Assembly (NCBI GenBank): GCA_031255815.1
Contig: JAIRRU010000011.1
Location: 1-7,117, forward strand
DNA from: Treponema sp.
GTDB lineage: Bacteria; Spirochaetota; Spirochaetia; Treponematales; Breznakiellaceae
Direction: 5' to 3'
DNA length: 7,117 nucleotides
The translations under genes were made by a program, and so were the position numbers. Positions within the stretch are counted from its first letter, which is position 1. Each line of letters starts with the position of its first letter. Positions 1-6,877 of the stretch are shown piece by piece. Below the pieces are notes generated by a model. The model made no database searches, was not told where the DNA came from, and saw only the letters and a list, made by a program, of their open reading frames with translations.

Positions 1-1608
1 CTGTACTTCGACCTGACCGATATCAGCACCACCTCCGGCGCCCAGAACGAGCAGAAGGCCCTGGCCCGCTACACCAAGACGGTAAACCCCATCGTGGATA
101 TGGCGGCCCTGGTTTTCGGGCTCCAGGATCTCAAGATCCTCACCAACGCGGGTTTCGGGGAGCTCAAAGCAAGCACCGAACAGAACATGGTGGAAGGGGC
201 CCTTATCTCTATCGAGAACGAAACCGGGTATATCACCGCCATCATCGGGGGCTCCAAATACGACGAGTCCAACCAGCTTATCCGGGCCACCCAGGGGAAT
301 ATACAGCCCGGATCATCCTTTAAGCCCCTCTACTACTCGGCGGCCATAGATTCCCGCAAGCTTACCCCCACCTCCCTGATCTATGACGTCCCGGTGGTGT
401 TCCACAACGAGGACGGCACCCCCTATATCCCTCTTAACTTCCGGGGCGAATGGAAGGGCTCGGTGCTGCTCTACGAAGCCCTGGCCCACTCGATGAATGT
501 CCCTTCCCTCAAGGTGCTGGACACCATCGGCTTTGACGCGGCAATTGACCGGGCGGCGAAGCTTTTGGACATTACCGACCCGGATCAGATACGGCGCAGC
601 TTCCCCCGGGTCTATCCCCTGGGCCTGGGGATCATCTCCGCAAGCCCCCTCCGCATGGCCAGGGCCTTCGCGGTCTTCGCCAACCAGGGAAGAAACGTTA
701 CCCCCATAGCCATCCGATCCGTGGAAAACCGGAACGGCCAGCTCGTGCTGGATCCGGAGCGGGAAGTCAGGGTACGGCAGCAGCGGATGGGGGACGCCTT
801 CCAGGTGATCAGCCCCCAAAACGCCTACATCATGACCAGCATGCTCAAGAAAACCGTGGAAATGGGAACCCTCTACAACCCCTCGGGCTGGGGCTCCAAA
901 TTCACCTTCAAAGACGCCAACGGGAAAAACTTCAGGATGCCCATGGCGGGCAAGACCGGAACCCCCCAGAACTGGTCGGACGCCTGGACGGTGGGCTATT
1001 CCCCCTACTACACGACCGCCATCTGGTTCGGCTTTGACCGGCCCGGAAATTCCCTGGGGGTAAACCTTACCGGATCCACCCTGGCCGGCCCCGTCTGGGC
1101 CGACTATATGCGGGAAATTCACCAGGGCCTGCCCTACCGGGATTTCGTCCGCCCCGCCTCGGGGCTTATCAATGTTACGGTCTGCGCTAAATCCGGCCTT
1201 TTAATAACCGAAGCCTGCAACCAGGGGGAACTTACCCTTCCCTTCCTGGAAGGAACCCAGCCGGATCAGTACTGTAACATCCACGGCAACACCGTCTATT
1301 CATCAAGGGATTCTATCAACATCATGGCCGCCAGCGCCCTGACCATCAACGACGGGGCTCTGATCGACTCCCTCCCCATGCCGAGCCTCAATCTGGATCT
1401 GCTCCCCGCGGCCCCGAACAGCGGCGCCCAGGGCGCGGCAGGCCGCAGCGCCTCCCGGCGGGGCCTCCCTCTTACGGAAACCTTAAACCCCGGTAATCCG
1501 CTGCTGGACGGCGATGAATACCCAGGATCCGCGTTCGGCCAGGCCGAGGACGCCGTGCCGGCCGACTACGGGCTGGAACTCCCGGATTATAACCCTTTGC
1601 TGGATTAA
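1..1608 (+). CDS. mrcA: Class A penicillin-binding protein (PBP1A-type), C-terminal transpeptidase part, 5' end outside window
   Basis: The reading frame is open from base 1, so the start and the expected N-terminal glycosyltransferase domain lie upstream; 535 residues are visible. The three active-site motifs of a penicillin-binding transpeptidase are present in order: SSFK at in-window codons 105-108 (catalytic Ser at 313-315), SMN at codons 164-166 (490-498), and KTGT at codons 318-321 (952-963). Such enzymes cross-link peptidoglycan stem peptides on the outer face of the cytoplasmic membrane. After the catalytic fold comes the Cys-containing segment typical of PBP1A C-termini (VCAKSGLLITEAC, then EGTQPDQYCNIHG; Cys at codons 395, 406, 425). 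A low-complexity, Ala/Pro/Asp-rich tail of about 95 residues follows (1321-1605), in which NPLLD occurs twice. The GTG at 94 and later Met codons are internal and are not starts. The symbol mrcA is given by family resemblance; ponA or pbp naming is equally possible. The kinase gene begins 49 bp downstream on the same strand. Confidence 0.93.
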   Translation: MYFDLTDISTTSGAQNEQKALARYTKTVNPIVDMAALVFGLQDLKILTNAGFGELKASTEQNMVEGALISIENETGYITAIIGGSKYDESNQLIRATQGNIQPGSSFKPLYYSAAIDSRKLTPTSLIYDVPVVFHNEDGTPYIPLNFRGEWKGSVLLYEALAHSMNVPSLKVLDTIGFDAAIDRAAKLLDITDPDQIRRSFPRVYPLGLGIISASPLRMARAFAVFANQGRNVTPIAIRSVENRNGQLVLDPEREVRVRQQRMGDAFQVISPQNAYIMTSMLKKTVEMGTLYNPSGWGSKFTFKDANGKNFRMPMAGKTGTPQNWSDAWTVGYSPYYTTAIWFGFDRPGNSLGVNLTGSTLAGPVWADYMREIHQGLPYRDFVRPASGLINVTVCAKSGLLITEACNQGELTLPFLEGTQPDQYCNIHGNTVYSSRDSINIMAASALTINDGALIDSLPMPSLNLDLLPAAPNSGAQGAAGRSASRRGLPLTETLNPGNPLLDGDEYPGSAFGQAEDAVPADYGLELPDYNPLLD

Positions 1609-1646
1609 GCGCCTGCGCGGATCCCTATTTTGAAAGATACCGATTA

Positions 1647-1658
1647 ATGAACGATTGA
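1647..1658 (+). CDS. Possible three-codon leader ORF (M-N-D) overlapping the kinase start
   Basis: ATG AAC GAT TGA runs 1647-1658, and the last base of the TGA is the A of the kinase ATG (TGATG overlap). A weak purine-rich GAAAG at 1632-1636 sits at ribosome-binding distance from this ATG and too far from the kinase ATG, which has no good site of its own. A ribosome ending here could re-initiate on the kinase. The element is very short and may be coincidental. Confidence 0.2.
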   Translation: MND

Positions 1659-4600
1659 TGAATTTGATAAAAAGGCTTGAATCATACATTGAAAAGGCGC
1701 TGGCAAAGCTGAAGCTCGGCATGAGGGCCAAGCTGATCATTATCTTTGTCATCATCAAGGTGATCCCGCTGATACTGCTTACCATTACGGCCTGGGGGCA
1801 GGCCCGTCTGCTGGGGGAGGTTCTGAACCTGCAAACGGGCAAGCTGACCGGAGAGGCCAACGCGGCCCTGACGGAAACCGGCAGAATCGCGGTGGAAGAT
1901 TCAATCGCCGCCCTGAACAACCGGACAACCGAGGAGCTGGAACGAACCAGCACCGACATGGCCCGGCGGGTGGCGGATTTCCTCTACGACCGGGACAGGG
2001 ACATCCTCTTCCTGGGGAAGCTGGCGCCCTCGGAAAGCCTCTACCGGAATTTTATACAGACAAAAACCCGGCCCCTGGTAAAGCAGCGGGAATGGATCCT
2101 TTCGGAGGATCGGCAATACTGGGTTCCCCGTGAGCCTCTAAAATTCGGCGCTTATTCCCCCTCCTCCAACCCGGAAAACGACACCAACTACCACAACCGG
2201 CCCGGGGAAGTCTGGGAAACCGAGGATCGCCCCCTGTACCTGGAACTTACCTATGTTGATCTGGAAGGGAACGAGCTTATCAAGGTTACCAGTTCCCCCC
2301 GGATGGACAGCCGGAGGAGGAACGTGGCGGATCGGCGGAACACCTACGTCAAGGCGGAAAGCTACTTCCCGGAGCTGGCAAAGCTGCGGCCCGGGGAAAT
2401 CTACGTTTCCGACGTGATTGGCGCCTACGTGGGCTCCCGCCTCATCGGCATGTACAATCCGGAAAACGCGGCCGCTCTGGGGCTTCCCTGGCAGCCGGAG
2501 GAGGAGGCCTACGCCGGAAGGGAAAACCCCCTGGGCAGGCGTTTCCAGGGGATCATCCGCTGGGCAAGCCCGGTTACCCACAACGGCAGGGCGGACGGCC
2601 GCGTTACCGGCTACGTTACCCTGGCCCTGGATCACGATCACATCATGGAATTTACCGATCACACCACCCCCATGGACGAACGTTACGTGGAGATGCCCAG
2701 CGCCTACGAGGGGAATTACGCCTTTATCTGGGACTACCAGTGCCGCAGCATCTCTCACCCCCGGCATCATTCCATTGTGGGTTACAATCCGGAAACCGGG
2801 GAGCCGGAGGTTCCCTGGCTGGAGGAAAGTATCTACCGGGACTGGCAGGCCAGCGGGCTTCCCTACGCCGAATTTATCCGGGATGTGCCGATCTTTGCCG
2901 ATCAGTCCCGGGATAAAAAACCCGCGCCGGAGCTGACCGCCGCCGGGCTCGTGGGCCTGGACGGCCGTTACCTCAACAACGCCCCCCAGTGTACGGGCTG
3001 GTTCGACCTTACCGCCGAGGGGGGCTCCGGTTCCTTCCTCATCCTCTGGAGCGGCATCTGGAAACCCAATACCGCCGCCACCATCCCCTACTATACGGGC
3101 CAGTACGGCAAGACCAAACGGGGTTTCGGCTTTGTAGCCATCGGCGCGGGGCTTGAGGATTTCCAGCGCCCCGCCCTGGAGACCAAGGAGGTGCTGGACG
3201 AGCTTATCACCCGGGCTAACGACAGCCTCTCCCAGTCCGCCTTCGAAACCCGGAAGGCAATATCGGACAATCGCTTGGGCACCACCATCAGGCTGAATGT
3301 CTTTGCCGGGTGCATGATCATCGTGGTAGTGCTCATCGCCATCTGGATGGCCTCGGTGTTTACCTCCAGCATCACCAGCCTTATCAGCGGCATCTCCCGG
3401 TTCCGGGCAGGGGAACGGCACTTCCGTTTTAACGCGCCGGTAAAAGACGAGCTGGGGATCCTGGCGGATTCTTTCGACGAGATGGCCGACAGCCTGGTGG
3501 CCGCGGATCAGAGCCCGGTGGTCATCCTCAACATGGATCTGAAGATTATCTACATAAACGAACTGGGGCTTGAGGCCCTGGGCCGATCCTGGGAAGAAAC
3601 GCGGGGGAAAACCTACTATGAGTGCAGTTTCTATCCCGCCGGTACCGAATACGATCCCATTACCGCCCTGCAGCAGGGAAAGGAAACCGAAGTCCTCTAC
3701 GCGCCGAACCGGGGCAGGTACTTTAAGGGGAACGCCGCCTACCTGAGCGACAAGCAGGGGAGGAACATCGGCTATGTTATCACCTCCACGGACGTAACGG
3801 AAATAATCCTGCAGCAGAAAAAGACCGCCGGACAGAAGGCGCTGCTGGACACCATATTCACCGCCTCCCCGGATCTTATCTGGTACCGGGACACGGAAGA
3901 CCGGATCCTGGCGGCCAATCCCCGCTACGCTTCCCTGAGCGGCAAAAGACCGGAGGATATGGCGGGCGTGAAAGAAAAGTACATCCTGCCCCCCGGGGCC
4001 CTTCCCATCTATGAGAAGATCAAGCGCCGGGCCATAGAATCCCGCAAACCCTCCTACTTTGAGCAGGCCGTGGTCTTTGCCGACGGGCACCGGGAGATCC
4101 TCGACACCATAGTCAGCCCCATTTTCGATGAATCCGGTTCCTTTATGGGGATCCTGGGTTTCGCCCGGGATGTAAGCGCCCGGGTAACCATAGAAGAGGA
4201 ACTGCGCCATACCCAGGAAAACCTGGAAAAGGCGGTTCAGGACGCCAACCGGGCCAACGAACACAAGGGCGCGTTCCTGGCCCGGATGAGCCACGAGATC
4301 CGAACCCCCATGAACGCCATCATCGGCATGACCGGGATTGTAAAGAGGAAAATCAGCAGCCCCGGCGCCGATCCGGCGGAAATACTGATCAACATCGGGC
4401 AGATAGAGACCTCCTCCCAGCACCTCCTGGGCCTTCTGAACGATATCCTGGATATCTCCAAGATAGAGGCGGGAAAGATAGAAATTACCAGCGAGGCCGC
4501 GGATCTCCTTAACCTGGTAAACACGGTAAAAACGATCATCCAGCCCCGCTGCGACGAGAAGAACATCCGCTTCAATTCTTATACCAACCTCGACGCCGGG

Positions 4601-5443
4601 TACTTTTACGAGACCGATACCCTCCGGCTGCGGCAGGTGCTTATCAACCTTTTGGGGAACGCGGTAAAGTTCACCCCCCGGGAGGGCAGGATAGATTTTG
4701 AGGCGGTTTTGAAGGAACGGAAGGACGGCAAAGCCCTGGTGGGCTTTCTTGTCCGGGATACGGGCATAGGCATTGAGGAATCCGCCATGGACTCCCTGTT
4801 CAAACCTTTCGAGCAGGCCAACCACCAGATATCCAAAAAATTCGGCGGAACCGGCCTGGGGCTGGCCATATCCCGCAACATCGTCCGCCTTCTTGGGGGG
4901 GATATAAGCGTTAAGAGCAAGGTGGAGGAAGGGACGGAATTCGGTTTCAGCCTCTGGTTTAGCGAAACAAGCGTCAAAAAAGACCGGGAACTTGCCGCGG
5001 CCGATCCTACCGGAATTTTTAAAGGCAAACGGGCCCTGCTGGTGGACGATGTAGAGATAAACCGGATTATCGCGGCGAGCATGCTTGAAGTTACCGGCCT
5101 TGAAATTGACGAGGCGGACGACGGGTACCTGGGGCTTAAAAAGTTCGAGGAATCCCCGGAGAACGGTTACGATATTATCTACATGGATGTGCAGATGCCC
5201 AAGATGAACGGCTACGAAGCCACCAAAGCTATCCGCGCCCTGGATCGCCCCGACGCCAAAACAGTGCCCATCGTGGCCCTGACCGCCAACGCCTTTAAAG
5301 ACGACATCGAAAAGGCCCTGGAAAGCGGCATGAACGCCCACCTGGCAAAGCCCATGGAGATGGAAAAGGTAATGGAGCTAAGCTACCGGCTTATCAGGGG
5401 GAAAGAAAAAAATCCCGATCCCCCTCTCCCGTCTTTCCGATGA
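1658..5443 (+). CDS. Hybrid sensor histidine kinase (Cache-like extracytoplasmic sensor, HAMP, 2 PAS, HisKA, HATPase, receiver)
   Basis: This is a 1261-residue membrane receptor kinase, numbered from ATG 1658. TM1 lies at about 26-46 and TM2 at about 548-568, enclosing about 500 extracytoplasmic residues. That region opens with a helical segment including VADFLYDRDRD (from 105) and later has ISHPRHH and PQCTGWFDL, a pattern I associate with large Cache-like sensors. HAMP follows (about 569-620, lacking the usual proline after the TM). PAS1 is at about 617-720 and PAS2 at about 731-845, each ending in a D-V-[TS] motif (D712, D838), then a coiled-coil linker. HisKA carries the phospho-acceptor H879 in MSHEIRTPMN. 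HATPase has N1001, DTGIG from 1034 and GGTGLG from 1063. The receiver has acidic D1130-D1131, phospho-acceptor D1177 in MDVQMPKMNG, T1209 and K1231, so kinase and receiver both look intact. The ligand is unknown. A TTG at 1655 is also in frame; ATG 1658 is preferred, although no strong Shine-Dalgarno sequence precedes either. Confidence 0.95.
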   Translation: MNLIKRLESYIEKALAKLKLGMRAKLIIIFVIIKVIPLILLTITAWGQARLLGEVLNLQTGKLTGEANAALTETGRIAVEDSIAALNNRTTEELERTSTDMARRVADFLYDRDRDILFLGKLAPSESLYRNFIQTKTRPLVKQREWILSEDRQYWVPREPLKFGAYSPSSNPENDTNYHNRPGEVWETEDRPLYLELTYVDLEGNELIKVTSSPRMDSRRRNVADRRNTYVKAESYFPELAKLRPGEIYVSDVIGAYVGSRLIGMYNPENAAALGLPWQPEEEAYAGRENPLGRRFQGIIRWASPVTHNGRADGRVTGYVTLALDHDHIMEFTDHTTPMDERYVEMPSAYEGNYAFIWDYQCRSISHPRHHSIVGYNPETGEPEVPWLEESIYRDWQASGLPYAEFIRDVPIFADQSRDKKPAPELTAAGLVGLDGRYLNNAPQCTGWFDLTAEGGSGSFLILWSGIWKPNTAATIPYYTGQYGKTKRGFGFVAIGAGLEDFQRPALETKEVLDELITRANDSLSQSAFETRKAISDNRLGTTIRLNVFAGCMIIVVVLIAIWMASVFTSSITSLISGISRFRAGERHFRFNAPVKDELGILADSFDEMADSLVAADQSPVVILNMDLKIIYINELGLEALGRSWEETRGKTYYECSFYPAGTEYDPITALQQGKETEVLYAPNRGRYFKGNAAYLSDKQGRNIGYVITSTDVTEIILQQKKTAGQKALLDTIFTASPDLIWYRDTEDRILAANPRYASLSGKRPEDMAGVKEKYILPPGALPIYEKIKRRAIESRKPSYFEQAVVFADGHREILDTIVSPIFDESGSFMGILGFARDVSARVTIEEELRHTQENLEKAVQDANRANEHKGAFLARMSHEIRTPMNAIIGMTGIVKRKISSPGADPAEILINIGQIETSSQHLLGLLNDILDISKIEAGKIEITSEAADLLNLVNTVKTIIQPRCDEKNIRFNSYTNLDAGYFYETDTLRLRQVLINLLGNAVKFTPREGRIDFEAVLKERKDGKALVGFLVRDTGIGIEESAMDSLFKPFEQANHQISKKFGGTGLGLAISRNIVRLLGGDISVKSKVEEGTEFGFSLWFSETSVKKDRELAAADPTGIFKGKRALLVDDVEINRIIAASMLEVTGLEIDEADDGYLGLKKFEESPENGYDIIYMDVQMPKMNGYEATKAIRALDRPDAKTVPIVALTANAFKDDIEKALESGMNAHLAKPMEMEKVMELSYRLIRGKEKNPDPPLPSFR

Positions 5444-5473
5444 GAAATCGCCCCGGCTAAACTAAACGCTTCC

Positions 5474-5495
5474 CAGGGTACCGCTCAGTACCTTG
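5474..5495 (+). repeat. Short inverted repeat / hairpin just after the kinase gene
   Basis: CAGGGTAC (5474-5481) and GTACCTTG (5488-5495) can form an 8-bp stem, one pair being G-U, around the 6-nt loop CGCTCA. It starts 31 bp after the kinase stop. No T-run follows, so it does not look like a classical intrinsic terminator; it could protect the 3' end of the message or assist termination by another route. Confidence 0.4.
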
Positions 5496-5512
5496 ATTGG
5501 GCTAAAAGTACG

Positions 5513-5518
5513 GATAAT
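5513..5518 (+). promoter_or_regulatory. Possible -10 element (GATAAT) ahead of the palindrome
   Basis: GATAAT matches TATAAT at five of six positions in an AT-rich patch of the gap. The nearest -35-like hexamer, TTGATT at 5493-5498, is only 14 bp away, shorter than the normal 16-18. If used, transcription would start near the left end of the inverted repeat (about 5525), making the palindrome the 5' leader of kamA. Weak evidence. Confidence 0.2.
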
Positions 5519-5524
5519 AAGGAT

Positions 5525-5644
5525 AGCCGCTAACCACACGAACCGCACGAACTTTTACGCCGAAAACCTCGATACTTCATCTCAATTGCCTTGAGCCCGA
5601 GGGGTTTTTAACCCGCTTTAGTGCGGCTCGTGCCGTTTGCGGCT
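5525..5644 (+). repeat. Long imperfect inverted repeat filling the kinase-kamA gap
   Basis: The outer arms 5525-5548 and 5621-5644 pair at 20 of 24 positions. Inside them, AAAACC-TCG at 5563-5571 pairs with 5598-5608 apart from a 2-nt bulge. The apex is CTCAA (5581-5585) with TTGAG (5591-5595) around TTGCC. The whole stretch can therefore fold as one long hairpin of 120 nt. Within the arms are near-repeats: CACACGAAC/CGCACGAAC (5535-5552) and two perfect copies of TGCGGCTC (5622-5629 and 5638-5645). There is no transposase or coding frame inside. It could be a dispersed palindromic repeat, an RNA leader or a terminator; the sequence alone does not decide. Confidence 0.6.
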
Positions 5645-5653
5645 CAATTTTTT
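5591..5653 (+). terminator. Terminator-like structure ending in T6
   Basis: TTGAGCC (5591-5597) is perfectly complementary to GGCTCAA (5641-5647), which is followed directly by six T (5648-5653). Two smaller hairpins fit inside: GGGTT/AACCC around TTT (5602-5614) and CGGC/GCCG around TCGT (5624-5635). Together they would form a three-way junction against a U-run on the + strand. It could end kinase transcription or attenuate transcription into kamA. The closing stem spans a 43-nt interior, unlike a compact textbook terminator, so the call is tentative. Confidence 0.42.
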
Positions 5654-5661
5654 GGCAGCTC

Positions 5662-5667
5662 TATAAG
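5662..5667 (+). promoter_or_regulatory. Possible kamA -10 element (TATAAG)
   Basis: TATAAG matches the -10 consensus at five of six positions and lies 39 bp before the kamA ATG, downstream of the T6 run. The best -35 candidate, TTGCGG at 5637-5642, is inside the right palindrome arm with a long 19-bp spacer. If real, kamA would be transcribed independently of the kinase and of the palindrome. Confidence 0.25.
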
Positions 5668-5706
5668 GGAACTGCAATAAGGGCCGGGTTATGCTAAAGT
5701 GGGGCA

Positions 5707-6792
5707 ATGGCGGAGCTTATCACTTCCGTTGACAAGCTGCCGCCCCTGCTGCGCGATTCGGTGAGTCCCGGGGAACGGGCCTTTATCGAGGGGCTTGGAG
5801 CGGCGGGGCGGCTTCCTTTCGCGGTAACACCCCACTTTGCCTCCCTGGCCCGGCCGGAGGCGGACGATCCTTTAAGGCGGCAGTTTATCCCCGACCCCCG
5901 GGAAGCCCGTTCCGAGTCCGGCCCCTTCGCCCTGGACGATCCCCTGGGGGAAAGCCGTTACCGGGCCGCGCCCCGGCTGGTCCGCCAGTACCCTGACCGG
6001 GCGCTGCTCCTCGCCGGAGGGGCCTGCGCTGGTTACTGCCGCCACTGCTTCCGCCGGGCCAGGCTAAGCGCCGCGGCGGCCTTTATCGGCGGGGAGGAGC
6101 TTCCCCCAATCCTCGCTTACCTGAAAAGCCGCCCCGAAGTCCGGGAGCTTCTCATCTCCGGGGGAGACCCCCTGACAGCCCCGGACGCGGCGCTGGAGGA
6201 ACTTTTTACCCGGCTCAGGCGGGCGCGGCCGGATCTTGCCCTGCGGGTCTGCTCCCGGGTTCCGGTTACCAATCCGGAGCGGGTGGGGGACGCTCTTACC
6301 GGGCTCTTCCGCCGTTTTGCGCCTCTCCGCGTGGCGCTGCACATCAACCACCCCCGGGAACTTTCCGGGGAAAGCCGGAGGGCCTTCGCCTCCCTTACCG
6401 GGGCGGGAATCCAGGTTCTGGTGCAGACCGTACTCCTCAAAGGCGTCAACGACCATGCGGAAACCCTGGCGGAACTCTTCTCGGACTGCGTTGGCCTGGG
6501 GCTCAGCCCCTACTACCTCTTCCAGCTTGACCTTGCCCCCGGCATCGCCCACTTCCGCCTTCCCCTCAGGCAGGGGCTGGCCCTGTACCGGGAATTGCGG
6601 GGCCTCTGGGCAAAGATCCGGAACCGGCCTTCCGGCGCGGAACTTCCGGTTTACGCGGTAGACCTTCCCGGCGGGGGGGGTAAGATCCGGCTCTCGGAAA
6701 ACAGCATCACCGGGGAGGCGGATCGGGAGGGCGGCAGGGTCTGTCTCCTCAAAGCCCCGGACGGGAAACTATGGGAGTACCCCGCGGAGTAA
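5707..6792 (+). CDS. kamA: KamA-family radical SAM lysine 2,3-aminomutase (short form; EF-P beta-lysylation role possible)
   Basis: This 361-residue cytoplasmic enzyme has the radical SAM cluster motif CAGYCRHC (C107, C111, C114), ligating a 4Fe-4S centre that cleaves S-adenosylmethionine, followed by FRR. ISGGDPL (150-156) is a family signature in the barrel. PLP-dependent features are present: DLPGGGGK with K326 as expected Schiff-base lysine and D319 before it, plus D275 in FQLDLAPGIAHF. In clostridial lysine 2,3-aminomutase the equivalent aspartates bind the substrate side-chain amine, which supports lysine as substrate. The protein is shorter than the roughly 416-residue clostridial enzyme and lacks its C-terminal zinc-binding Cys cluster. 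In length and in CRHCFRR it resembles EpmB, which makes beta-lysine for elongation factor P. No epmA or efp is visible here. ATG 5707 is the start; upstream GTGGGG is a weak, close ribosome site. An 8-G run encodes part of the PLP loop. Confidence 0.9.
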   Translation: MAELITSVDKLPPLLRDSVSPGERAFIEGLGAAGRLPFAVTPHFASLARPEADDPLRRQFIPDPREARSESGPFALDDPLGESRYRAAPRLVRQYPDRALLLAGGACAGYCRHCFRRARLSAAAAFIGGEELPPILAYLKSRPEVRELLISGGDPLTAPDAALEELFTRLRRARPDLALRVCSRVPVTNPERVGDALTGLFRRFAPLRVALHINHPRELSGESRRAFASLTGAGIQVLVQTVLLKGVNDHAETLAELFSDCVGLGLSPYYLFQLDLAPGIAHFRLPLRQGLALYRELRGLWAKIRNRPSGAELPVYAVDLPGGGGKIRLSENSITGEADREGGRVCLLKAPDGKLWEYPAE

Positions 6793-6877
6793 GGGCCCCG
6801 CTATTCGTCCGCAAAGTCGGTTGGACAGACTCTATTTAATCCTGCCCGCCTGAGCTTGTTACGAGTAAAAACCCGCC
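6793..6877. other. Convergent intergenic gap between kamA and lepA
   Basis: These 85 bp separate two convergent stop codons. I looked for a shared terminator and found only weak pairings (for example GTCC with GGAC across 12 bases) without a following T-run at the right distance. On the minus strand the lepA stop is followed by GGCGGGTTTTT, which has a T-run but no matching upstream arm. No coding or RNA gene is evident. Confidence 0.5.

Noticed and set aside
94..102. GTG (94) or ATG (100) as the true start of the PBP gene
   Set aside because: The frame continues open to base 1 with PBP-like sequence, so these are internal codons of a gene that begins outside the window.
313..1122. A 269-codon minus-strand frame inside the PBP gene
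   Set aside because: It lies antisense to the conserved transpeptidase motifs and has no domain features or plausible ribosome site.
1609..1657. Terminator between the PBP and the kinase (GCGC-CT-GCGC followed by CTATTTT)
   Set aside because: The possible stem has only four pairs with a 2-nt loop, too small to form, and the T-run is short and displaced.
2138..5341. A 1067-codon open frame on the minus strand inside the kinase gene
   Set aside because: It is antisense to a gene with full, ordered kinase motifs; its translation is rich in Gly, Val, Pro and His with no recognisable domain, as expected of a shadow frame in GC-rich DNA.
5525..5644. Integron attC site
   Set aside because: The arms contain AAC near the left end and GTT near the right, as attC sites do, but GTTTGCG does not fit GTTRRRY and CGCTAAC does not fit RYYYAAC; no cassette array or integrase is in view.
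6064..6661. Several open frames on both strands overlapping kamA
   Set aside because: They overlap the intact radical SAM/PLP gene, show Arg/Pro/Ser-rich composition typical of off-frame reading, and have no motifs.
6793..6877. Bidirectional terminator between kamA and lepA
   Set aside because: Only weak 4-bp pairings were found and no stem is followed by a T-run on either strand.
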